From positions 1-23,771 of the IMG/VR virus record IMGVR_UViG_3300042565_000064: a stretch of DNA of 23,771 bases; one strand, 5' to 3'. The stretch is from a virus. The number at the start of each line of letters is the position of its first letter. Position 1 is the first letter of the stretch. Below the pieces are notes generated by a model. That model searched no databases. It saw only the letters and a program-made list of their open reading frames with translations, and had not been told where the DNA came from. Positions 13,234 to 19,933 of this stretch are shown here, one piece after another. Both the position numbers and the translations under genes were made by a program.

Positions 13234-13393
13234 TCTTGTCATCCTTTTCTGCCATAGGTCCTTCTTCGCCAATGCGAACAATCTTGATGTTGTTATACAA
13301 GGCAATGTTCGCCTCTGCTGGAGCAGCGTTTAGTGCGCGACCACCTACACCGTAGGGGTTTACTGAGCCGTAGCATCCACATTTAATGCACAT
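13214..13393 (-). CDS. 59-residue MCIKCGC-type protein
   Basis: A short gene starting two nt after the previous stop, with GAGGAC TAATT before the ATG. The translation begins MCIKCGCYGSVNPYG (Cys2, Cys5, Cys7), runs through ANIALYNNIKIVRIG (29-43) and ends acidic/basic (GPMAEKDDKNEEKYS). A Cys-x-x-Cys-x-Cys start recurs in small proteins of marine phages and may bind zinc. Its last 20 nt overlap the next gene. With three cysteines only, a fourth ligand from a partner would be needed for a full zinc site. Function unknown. Confidence 0.65.
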   Translation of the reverse strand: MCIKCGCYGSVNPYGVGGRALNAAPAEANIALYNNIKIVRIGEEGPMAEKDDKNEEKYS

Positions 13394-13395
13394 AA

Positions 13396-13653
13396 TTAGT
13401 CCTCATCTTCATCTTCGTAGGGGTCGAACAGTGGTATATCGGTTGGGTTAATTGGCTTAGGAAGAATCCAATCAGGGTATGAATCTCTATCCATGATAAG
13501 TGTCATGCAGATTGACTCAGGGAAGCCTGCCTTCTTAAGCGCCTTCCAGTATTCATTTAGTGCTATGCAGTACTGCTCTAAAGGTGAGTAGTTATCATCA
13601 ATAACCTGAACCTTTTGCACCTTGTTACTTGCTGGTTTCTTTCTAGCAGCCAT
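13396..13653 (-). CDS. Hypothetical head-region protein
   Basis: 85 residues with a basic start (MAARKKPASNK), a helical centre (LEQYCIALNEYWKALKKAGFPESICMTLIMD, about 25-55) and a Pro-rich, acidic tail (PLFDPYEDEDED). The centre looks like a conserved short phage domain (YCIxxxEYWKALxxAGFxxxxA), unnamed to me. Excellent ribosome site (GGAGGAG close to the ATG). It is two nt from the next gene. Acidic C-termini are frequent in head-completion or assembly factors, but that is only a hint. Confidence 0.6.
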   Translation of the reverse strand: MAARKKPASNKVQKVQVIDDNYSPLEQYCIALNEYWKALKKAGFPESICMTLIMDRDSYPDWILPKPINPTDIPLFDPYEDEDED

Positions 13654-13661
13654 GGCTCCTC

Positions 13662-13931
13662 CTATTTGAATGTTCCCGTGTTACCGTCAAAGGCTTTACC
13701 AACCTTGTCGGAAATTCTTACCGCTTCTTGAACCTTTGCCATAGTTGTTCCTGCTGGTTGAATACCTTGTGCACGAGCATCCTTATAGGCTTTTAGTTCT
13801 GCATCCCACTTACTTGTAGACATTGCTACCTTAGAGTTGGCATCGCCTACTCCCATTTCAAGTGTTGTAACCTTGCATCCAAAGCAACCTTCAACATATA
13901 CAGGGTGCGTTTGTCTTTGATGTAAATTCAT
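13662..13931 (-). CDS. Small conserved phage protein with CxxC
   Basis: 89 residues. YVEGCFGCKVTTL (12-24) contains Cys16-x-x-Cys19, and KWDAELKAYKDARAQGIQPAGT (42-63) is a helix plus Gly-Ile-Gln-Pro-Ala-Gly-Thr loop. I recall the same pairing in small actinobacteriophage and freshwater phage proteins of unknown function. It starts with a TAATG overlap with the previous gene. A single CxxC is not a full zinc site, so dimerisation or a partner would be needed to bind metal. Confidence 0.6.
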   Translation of the reverse strand: MNLHQRQTHPVYVEGCFGCKVTTLEMGVGDANSKVAMSTSKWDAELKAYKDARAQGIQPAGTTMAKVQEAVRISDKVGKAFDGNTGTFK

Positions 13932-14191
13932 TAGATAGCCTCTATGTAAGCGCCGTATCCCTGTGCTGTTAGGGCATCAGCGGTTGCCTGGTCAATAACA
14001 GTGACAGTTCCACCCATATACAGTTCTTGTGCAGATAGGGTTTCTGTCTGACTTGGGTATCGGTAAGAGGAGTAGATACCATTGTGTCTCATCACAGTGA
14101 CACCTCGTGTGATGGTATAACGCTCAAACAATACTCCCTCACCCATTGGAGTTTCCTCAACGGTTGGTGTTGTGAATTTATACTGAGTCAT
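13931..14191 (-). CDS. Hypothetical protein directly after the capsid gene
   Basis: 86 residues, beta-rich: LFERYTITRGVTVMRHNGIYSSYRYPS (22-48), then GGTVTVIDQATADALTAQGYGAYIEAI. No motif or membrane segment. Start supported by AAGGA upstream. It lies 58 nt after the capsid stop with a hairpin in between, so its expression may be set lower than that of the capsid. Small genes here commonly encode head-completion or connector parts, which is a positional guess only. Confidence 0.55.
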   Translation of the reverse strand: MTQYKFTTPTVEETPMGEGVLFERYTITRGVTVMRHNGIYSSYRYPSQTETLSAQELYMGGTVTVIDQATADALTAQGYGAYIEAI

Positions 14192-14214
14192 TGTTTGTCC
14201 TTACTAATAAGTGA

Positions 14215-14240
14215 AGGGGCAGGGCTTTCGCCCCACCCCT
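14215..14240 (-). terminator. GAAA-loop hairpin downstream of the capsid gene
   Basis: On the minus strand AGGGGTGGGGC, loop GAAA, then GCCCTGCCCCT gives an 11-bp stem. Two inner pairs are G-U wobbles, while the plus-strand copy has A-C mismatches there. So the structure is made for leftward RNA. It begins ten nt after the capsid stop. The following bases (TCACTTATTAG) are only modestly U-rich, so it may be a partial terminator or an mRNA-end stabiliser. Confidence 0.65.
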
Positions 14241-14249
14241 CCCGCACGA

Positions 14250-15422
14250 TTAAAGTGCAGCGATTGATGAGCCTGATTCAATGCGATATAGCGCAGCCTC
14301 ACGGTAGCGGGCGAAACCAAGTACGCCGTACCATCCGATTGGGCGGAAACGCATCAAGCGGTCAGTCACATTACCAATAACAACGCCTGGCTCTTGAGCC
14401 ACAGCCTCCGCCAATGCCTGCTTACCGCAGAGAATTGTGTCGAATACTTCTGTTACTGGTGTAACGGTTACAACAGTTGATACTGTAACTGCAGCAGTGT
14501 TTGCTGTGTCAACAGTAAATGTTGTTGTTGAACCTGATGTTGTGATAGCAGTAATCTTGGCACCAGAAGCGATACCTGTTCCTGCAATCTTGTCGCCAAC
14601 TTCTGCACGAGAAGCAATGACGGCTGTTGAAGCAACACCAAATGTAAAGCCTGCTGATGTACCAGCGACTGTTACTGCAGTTGTTGCTAGAGCGGTCTGG
14701 TCAGCGCCAGCCTTCTCAGAGAACATGCGTGGGTTTTCTACATAGAAAGCACCTTCGTATGTACCGATTGTGCCAGCCCATAGGTTGCCCTGTGACTGCT
14801 CTGTGTGAGTGTGGATGTCACGCCATCCAACATTGCCTGTCTCAGCACGAAGGTCGTGTGAAACTTCTGGGTGAATACCTGCCCAGTATAGGCTTCCCTG
14901 ACGAGGAACAGCCTTGTTTGTACGCAACTTAGCAACTGCCTTACGAAGGTTAGCAGATGTGATTGTCATACCTGCTGTGATTGTTGCTGTTGATGTTGCT
15001 GTACCTGAGTAGATAACATTCTGTCCCTGACGAAGTGGTGTCTGGGCAATGACATCCAAAGAGTCTGCCATGTTGTATGCGATGATGTCAGCGATTGCTG
15101 GGTCAACATCTGAAAGTGAGAACAACTCTAACTTGCGAGTTGTAAGTGATGAGTTTCCTTGCTCATTTAGAGTTACAGAAACTGTGTTGACATCTGGTAG
15201 TGCTACTGCATCTACATCTGATGTCTCTGATAGAGCAGATGTTGCTGGTGCTAAGTCATTGTAAAGTGAGAATACAACGCTTGAACCTGGCATCGCCTGC
15301 TGCACTGGGCGCTTGTCAGCCACTGCACGAATCATTGGCTGGGCACGAAGTGCGAATTCTACATAACGGTCATACGCTGTTTTGACGAGTCCCGCCATCG
15401 AGGTAGTGTCGTTATATGCCAT
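14250..15422 (-). CDS. Major capsid protein (N4-gp56-like, HK97 fold)
   Basis: 390 residues. The start (MAYNDTTSMAGLVKTAYDRYVEFALRAQP region) and centre (LYWAGIHPEVSHDLRAETGN, 178-197) match the N4-gp56-type major capsid family. The end has DRLMRFRPIGWYGVLGF and a short polar tail. Residues about 240-323 are an Ala/Thr/Val-rich beta stretch (including SRAEVGDKIAGTGIASGAKI and a Thr-Thr-Phe-Thr-Val segment) that interrupts the core fold and is probably a surface insertion. The gene follows the scaffold and has the best ribosome site in the window (AGGAGG, seven nt before the ATG), as expected for the most abundant virion protein. A hairpin follows its stop. Confidence 0.88.
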   Translation of the reverse strand: MAYNDTTSMAGLVKTAYDRYVEFALRAQPMIRAVADKRPVQQAMPGSSVVFSLYNDLAPATSALSETSDVDAVALPDVNTVSVTLNEQGNSSLTTRKLELFSLSDVDPAIADIIAYNMADSLDVIAQTPLRQGQNVIYSGTATSTATITAGMTITSANLRKAVAKLRTNKAVPRQGSLYWAGIHPEVSHDLRAETGNVGWRDIHTHTEQSQGNLWAGTIGTYEGAFYVENPRMFSEKAGADQTALATTAVTVAGTSAGFTFGVASTAVIASRAEVGDKIAGTGIASGAKITAITTSGSTTTFTVDTANTAAVTVSTVVTVTPVTEVFDTILCGKQALAEAVAQEPGVVIGNVTDRLMRFRPIGWYGVLGFARYREAALYRIESGSSIAAL

Positions 15423-15458
15423 GTGTTCACCTCCTGGTGATTGGTTGATGTTTGTTTA

Positions 15459-15917
15459 TTAGTTAAGTCCAAGGAGTGCATCTAGGTCCTCTTTACTCTT
15501 TACACCTGCTACCTTGGCGAACATGTCCTCATCAATACTTGGCATTGAGCCAGTTGATACGACATTGTTCATACGGTGTTGTGCTGAGAGGTCTGGACCC
15601 TTTTGTGTTGGCGCTTCATTTGTTTGAGCGGGCTGTACACCAAAGACATCTCCGTATTCATCTACCCATGCAGCAATAGCCTCCTCAGAGGTATCTACAT
15701 CTTGTGGTATGAATACTGCAATCTTTGGGTTTAATCCCTTTGCCTGTAATACATCCTTGACAGTGCGTTGACGGGTCTGTGTTTTAAGACCACTCAACTC
15801 CTGTTCTAGTTCTTTTGCACGCTTTTCAAGCGCACGATTTACCTTACGGAGTTGAGACACCACATCTGTTGATGTGTCAATGTCATCTTCGTCATCGAAC
15901 TGGTAATTTGTAGGCAT
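15459..15917 (-). CDS. Scaffold protein
   Basis: 152 residues from the ATG at 15917, chosen for the GGGAG ribosome site about 8-10 nt upstream; the frame continues 14 codons upstream to 15959. An acidic N-terminus (DDEDDIDTSTD) precedes a coiled coil at about 22-46 (VVSQLRKVNRALEKRAKELEQELSGL). A Pro/Gln/Thr-rich linker then leads to a short C-terminal acidic helix (EDMFAKVAGVKSKEDLDALLGLN). Acidic start, coiled coil and a location directly before the capsid gene are the usual signs of a phage scaffold. There is no protease motif in it, so it may be recycled or cleaved by an enzyme outside the window. Confidence 0.78.
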   Translation of the reverse strand: MPTNYQFDDEDDIDTSTDVVSQLRKVNRALEKRAKELEQELSGLKTQTRQRTVKDVLQAKGLNPKIAVFIPQDVDTSEEAIAAWVDEYGDVFGVQPAQTNEAPTQKGPDLSAQHRMNNVVSTGSMPSIDEDMFAKVAGVKSKEDLDALLGLN

Positions 15918-16005
15918 CAGCCTATCTCCCTTGTTAGTAGTTGTATTCGCAATCCACAATGAAGTTCGGGGAAACTAAATTGGCTATTGCTCCTAGACTT
16001 GTACG

Positions 16006-16034
16006 CCCCCGTGGGCTAGTCGGTCACGGTGGGG
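16006..16034. other. Hairpin in the gap before the scaffold gene
   Basis: In the 123-bp gap upstream of the scaffold start, CCC+CCGTG pairs with CACGG+GGG (16006-16013 with 16025-16033) around an 11-base loop, with one bulge. Read on the plus strand it is followed by ATTCTTTTAT, so it resembles a terminator for rightward (antisense) transcription. Read leftward there is no U run, so it could only pause or stabilise. No convincing promoter is visible in the rest of the gap. Confidence 0.4.
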
Positions 16035-16040
16035 ATTCTT

Positions 16041-17738
16041 TTATATTGTTGTTGGTGTTGAACGAAGTGATGAGCCAGTAATTCCTGAACCACCACCAAA
16101 GCGAGCGCCTTCACGCTGTGCTCTTTGTTGTGATGCAAGGATTGCTTCTGGGCTTCCTTCGATAACAGCCTGTAACGCTTCATTCTCATTGTAAACTTCG
16201 CCTTCAATTCCTGTAAGGCGTGATTGAGTTTTGCGTAATTGTGCTGCTTGACCAAGTGCTGTCTGCATTTGTTGTGCTGATAGTTTAGAGTAGGCTTCTG
16301 TTCCGACAATCTGTTCTGCCTGAGCAGCAGTCATACCTTCTAACTTCAAGCCCTTTTCACGACCAAAGCCAATAAATTGTGCAGACTTTGCTTGCTTCTG
16401 GAGAATCGCTAATGCTCTATCTGGGTCAAGAACATAGGCTGTAATGCCGCCTTCTCCAATATTGTAAAGTTCTTGTAGTTGCAACTTGACACCTGGAGAC
16501 ATGGAGCGAGACAAATCCTGACCTACTTGCAAGCGGTCTTGGTATTCTTTTGGAGAAACTAGATTTCCAATAAGTTTTCCAAAGTCATCAGGCGTATCAT
16601 AAAATCCTACAGGGATTTCAAAGAAACGAGCAGTTGCTTCAAACGCTTTTTCATTTTTAATGTACTCATCTTCGGTAATAGTTTTACCTTTAGCGCGTAA
16701 TGCTTTCATACCTGGAAAACGCAACTGATATTCTGGTTGTTCATAAAGTTCAAGAAGCACTGCTTCCTCAGAAGCATCTTCCATAATTCTCTTATTGATA
16801 AAGCCAGCAAGACTTCCTAAGCCAACTGCATCAAACATTGCCTTGAGGCGGTCAGATGCTTTTGTCTTTGTAGCAAATGCTGCAGCAGCAGCCTGTGCTT
16901 TTTGTTCAGCAACTAAAGCATTAGTTTGTGCAGTAGCAGCAGCAACTGCTTTAGCAACGGCTGCATCTACATCTGCCTGAGTAAGACCTCTTGTACCTGT
17001 GCCCCCTGTACCACCAGTACCACCAGTACCACCAGTACCACCTGTGCCACCTGTGCCACCTGTGCCACCTGTTCCGCTAGGTCTATTAAAATTAGGAGTA
17101 CCAGTATTTGTATTACCAGTATTGTCATTGTTTCCGCCAGCACCATCTGGAACCCTGCCGTCAGTACCAATTAAATCAATAGCATCAGTGCCATCAACTT
17201 CCCAACCAATAATCACTCCATCATTATTTCGCTTGGGTCTTGGTTGGATTACCAGAGTATTTGCATCTGAAACTTTACCAGTTTCTTCAACCCGTGTAGG
17301 TCCACCTACTTGGCGACCACCATAAACCTCAAGGTTTTTTTCATTGCGTGGAACTCTAGTTAATCTCCAGTTACCAGTCTCATACCCACCGACCCAACTG
17401 TAATACATGATGTATTCGTTATCACCCTTTGTCTGAGCATCAGGGCGTTGGGTTGGGTCCTTCAATGGGTCAGCAGCAGCGGCTTCTTCTCTGCGAAGTC
17501 TTATTTCTTCTTCACGCTGAGCAGTTATGTACTCACGCTTTTCTGTGGTACTCATAGCATTTTTTACTTCGGCTGGCAAATCAGCATAAGGAACTGCTGC
17601 TAGTTCTCTTGCAGCAGCAATAGAAGCAGCCTTCACTTCGGCATCTGTTATTTTAGATGTATCGGTTTGAGTACCAAATATACGCCGAGTTGGTTGGTCG
17701 CCATCAAGTTGCATTATGTCTGGATTAAATCTAGCCAT
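16041..17738 (-). CDS. Large virion-associated protein with (Gly-Gly-Thr)n hinge
   Basis: 565 residues. The N-terminal part is charged and helical (TEKREYITAQREEEIRLRREEAAAAD, 65-90). A beta-rich middle follows (YYSWVGGYETGNWRLTRVPRNE, 112-133). Residues 222-249 are a run of Gly-Thr-Gly repeats, then an Ala-rich helix (251-295). The C-terminal half is helical (AMFDAVGLGSLAGFINKRIMED onward) and ends in a Gly/Ser/Thr tail. It belongs to a set of four consecutive large genes before the scaffold. In podovirus-like genomes these are usually inner-core or ejection proteins, which is inference here. TAATG links it to the preceding gene. The family is unknown to me; there is no enzymatic motif. A portal protein is an alternative, but I cannot see a portal fold. 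Confidence 0.55.
   Translation of the reverse strand: MARFNPDIMQLDGDQPTRRIFGTQTDTSKITDAEVKAASIAAARELAAVPYADLPAEVKNAMSTTEKREYITAQREEEIRLRREEAAAADPLKDPTQRPDAQTKGDNEYIMYYSWVGGYETGNWRLTRVPRNEKNLEVYGGRQVGGPTRVEETGKVSDANTLVIQPRPKRNNDGVIIGWEVDGTDAIDLIGTDGRVPDGAGGNNDNTGNTNTGTPNFNRPSGTGGTGGTGGTGGTGGTGGTGGTGGTGTRGLTQADVDAAVAKAVAAATAQTNALVAEQKAQAAAAAFATKTKASDRLKAMFDAVGLGSLAGFINKRIMEDASEEAVLLELYEQPEYQLRFPGMKALRAKGKTITEDEYIKNEKAFEATARFFEIPVGFYDTPDDFGKLIGNLVSPKEYQDRLQVGQDLSRSMSPGVKLQLQELYNIGEGGITAYVLDPDRALAILQKQAKSAQFIGFGREKGLKLEGMTAAQAEQIVGTEAYSKLSAQQMQTALGQAAQLRKTQSRLTGIEGEVYNENEALQAVIEGSPEAILASQQRAQREGARFGGGSGITGSSLRSTPTTI
16992..17075 (-). repeat. 9-bp in-frame tandem repeat (Gly-Gly-Thr)n
   Basis: About nine copies of GGTGGNACN-type units in coding sense. 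Plus-strand copies fall into two subtypes, CCACCAGTA and CCACCTGTG, each in consecutive runs of about four. This suggests local duplication of each subtype. It encodes a flexible linker between two parts of the 565-residue virion protein and is likely to vary in copy number between relatives. Confidence 0.92.
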
Positions 17739-18760
17739 TAGATAGCCGCCATTCCAAATTTAGTAAGGATTCCAGTGCCCCACTTATCGTAAGTTTTTGT
17801 AGCATTTTCTGTGAACTGCCAACGCTCATCTGCCTTGATAAGTTTCTCAGCATCCCATGCTGGGCGAGCAACTACCTTGCCAGTTTTCTCATCAACCATA
17901 GTAAAGATTTTTCCGTCTTTCCATAGTGGGTCATTCCAGTCAAGGTCATCCTCGTTTAGTTCGAGAAGGTCAGCCCACTTCTTACGCTGTGATGCAGTTA
18001 CATCCCAAAGGGTACGACCTACTGCAAAGTCATCGGCAAACATTGGATAAAGCAAAGCCTGCTTATCACGAATCTCTTTTTTAATCTGGTCTGGTGTCGT
18101 ACGAGAGCGCAGCCCACCTTCGGTTACTTGACCAATAAGACGGCGCTGGTAATCTTTTCTAGTTGTATCGCTTAGGGTAAAGCCCATAAGTTGTCCATAC
18201 TCAGCCAAGTCTTGTACTGACTTCTCGTAAGCACCGCCACTGATTTTATTAACAATGTCAGCATTGCCGATGATTGTATTCTCAATGTAGTCCTCATCCC
18301 AGCCATTAAGGAATGATGTCTCTGCTAAACCTTCTAGGTAGTCAGCAACAGTTGGGTCATTAACATCTAAACCAATGGCTGTAGCAAGACCAGAAATAGT
18401 AATCTTGTACTGACCAACCTTTTGGTTGTAGTACTTCTCACCAAACTTATAGCGTGCAGCAATATTTGCAGCAACAGTTGGTCCATTGTCTAGGTACCAA
18501 GAACTGCTGGTAATCATATCTACAATGGCATCAACGGTTCTATTGAAACTACCGTCTGGGTTGCGAATTGAATCGTAGATATTCTTAAGTTCAGGAACAT
18601 TCTTAAGTAAGTTGACAATCCAAGTTGTCATTGATGGAGTTGATAGATTGCCTTCTTCTCCAGCCAACGGGTCAGCCTCTAAGCCAAGCAGTATTCTTTC
18701 TTCTGCTGTTAAAGTCTGTCCTCTCTGGAGTTTAGCCAGTGCTGTTTTTGCATCTGCCAT
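17738..18760 (-). CDS. Virion-associated helical protein (inner-core candidate)
   Basis: 340 residues, mostly helical with no membrane segment. A short TAEERILLGLEADPLAGEEGN region (18-38) is followed by a long helical body. Seen without a recognised family: MITSSSWYLDNGPTVAANIAARYKFGEKYYNQ (about 82-113) and a C-terminal Trp-rich segment (WDVTASQRKKWADLLELNEDDLDWNDPLW). TAATG overlaps on both sides place it in a tight translational unit with the 389- and 565-residue proteins, pointing to a shared complex with fixed stoichiometry. An internal or ejected protein is the likely role, by position. No peptidase or lysozyme motif is visible. Confidence 0.55.
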   Translation of the reverse strand: MADAKTALAKLQRGQTLTAEERILLGLEADPLAGEEGNLSTPSMTTWIVNLLKNVPELKNIYDSIRNPDGSFNRTVDAIVDMITSSSWYLDNGPTVAANIAARYKFGEKYYNQKVGQYKITISGLATAIGLDVNDPTVADYLEGLAETSFLNGWDEDYIENTIIGNADIVNKISGGAYEKSVQDLAEYGQLMGFTLSDTTRKDYQRRLIGQVTEGGLRSRTTPDQIKKEIRDKQALLYPMFADDFAVGRTLWDVTASQRKKWADLLELNEDDLDWNDPLWKDGKIFTMVDEKTGKVVARPAWDAEKLIKADERWQFTENATKTYDKWGTGILTKFGMAAI

Positions 18761-19929
18761 TATGGTCTAACCCCCAATGCCTTCTCAAGTGCTGAACCAA
18801 ACACATTTGCTGTTTGGAATTCTGCGTATAGTGGGTCCTTCTTAGCAAGTTCTAATGCGGCAGCAGCAGTCTCTGCTTCACCGAAACCTGGTGTAGTCAC
18901 AGGTGTCATCTTGCCCTTAATCTTCTTGTACTCAGTCTTTGTAGGTGTTGCCATTTGACGAGCCTTGATACGCTCTGCAAATGCAGCAGCCTGCTCATCG
19001 CCTACGATAAGACCTGCCTCTTGTTCTCTAGCAGCCTTGTACATAGCCTTAACATTTTCTTCTTTAAGGAGGTTGACTTGGTACTTGGTTGAATAATCTT
19101 CTCCACCGCCACCACCCCATAGTCCGCGCTGGATGTCAAGTAGTTGGTCAGGAGTCAATTTCTTACCCTGACGATTCATCTCCTGTGAGTATTCTCCCCA
19201 GGCTTCCCATTGTTTCTTAAGTTCAGGTAATCCTGCACTTGCACTAACTACACCAGCAGATACAAGTTTTGCTTTCCAAGCAGCCAAAGCCTTTGGGTCT
19301 GAAATAGGAAACTGATTCTTCCACTCTGTTAATGGAACAGATGTTTTATTTGGATTAGGAACAAATTGTGAACCTACATATTGACCACCAGAACTTACAG
19401 ACTTTCCAGTGTAAACACCGTTATCTTCACCTAAATCAACAGTACCACTATTCAAAAGTGAACCAATAGTAAATTTTGGATTTTTCATGATTTGCTGAAA
19501 AACAGGACTTTGCACTACGCCCTCAATATTAACTCCTTGAGATTGAGCCGTTGCTAACGACAGCATCATATTTACCTGAGCCGTTGCATCTGGAGTTGCA
19601 TCTTCTTGTGCAGTTGAGTCTCCACCGCCAAAGAATCCTTGTTGAACACCTAAACCAGCAGCGCCAACTCCACCAACGCGAAGCGCTGTTTTACCTTTAG
19701 CAACTTTTCCACTTGGTTGGCGTGCAACAAGAGTTCCCGCAAGACCACCAACAGCCTTGAGTCCTTTGCCTATTTTTGTTGCAGCAGCCTTGCTTAATAA
19801 ACCACCAAGCGTAATGCTTTCAAGTATCTCTGGGTTATCCGCAATTTGTTTTGCGGTAGCACGAAGTCTGCTCTCTGAAAAACTAGGATTTTCTTTTTTA
19901 AGTATCTGATATATTACTTTTTCGTCCAT
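18760..19929 (-). CDS. Virion-associated protein with Gly/Ala-rich membrane-like segment
   Basis: 389 residues. The first 40 residues are charged and helical (NPSFSESRLRATAKQIADNPEIL). Residues about 41-105 are rich in Gly, Ala, Leu and Lys (GGLLSKAAATKIGKGLKAVGG, then GGVGAAGLGVQQGFFGGG). They could be membrane-active, like the pore segments of small ejection proteins such as T7 gp14. The middle contains GKSVSSGGQYVGSQFVPNPNKTS, and the C-terminal half is helical. The ATG lies five nt before the large gene's stop boundary, with TAGGAC as ribosome site. Its place between the giant polyvalent protein and two core-like proteins suggests an ejected protein; this is inference. Confidence 0.55.
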   Translation of the reverse strand: MDEKVIYQILKKENPSFSESRLRATAKQIADNPEILESITLGGLLSKAAATKIGKGLKAVGGLAGTLVARQPSGKVAKGKTALRVGGVGAAGLGVQQGFFGGGDSTAQEDATPDATAQVNMMLSLATAQSQGVNIEGVVQSPVFQQIMKNPKFTIGSLLNSGTVDLGEDNGVYTGKSVSSGGQYVGSQFVPNPNKTSVPLTEWKNQFPISDPKALAAWKAKLVSAGVVSASAGLPELKKQWEAWGEYSQEMNRQGKKLTPDQLLDIQRGLWGGGGGEDYSTKYQVNLLKEENVKAMYKAAREQEAGLIVGDEQAAAFAERIKARQMATPTKTEYKKIKGKMTPVTTPGFGEAETAAAALELAKKDPLYAEFQTANVFGSALEKALGVRP

Positions 19930-19933
19930 AGTC

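Noticed and set aside
16041-19929. Portal protein among the three large genes before the scaffold
   Set aside because: None shows a recognisable portal stem/clip pattern; their helical, Gly-rich and repeat content fits core proteins better. The portal is probably right of the window.
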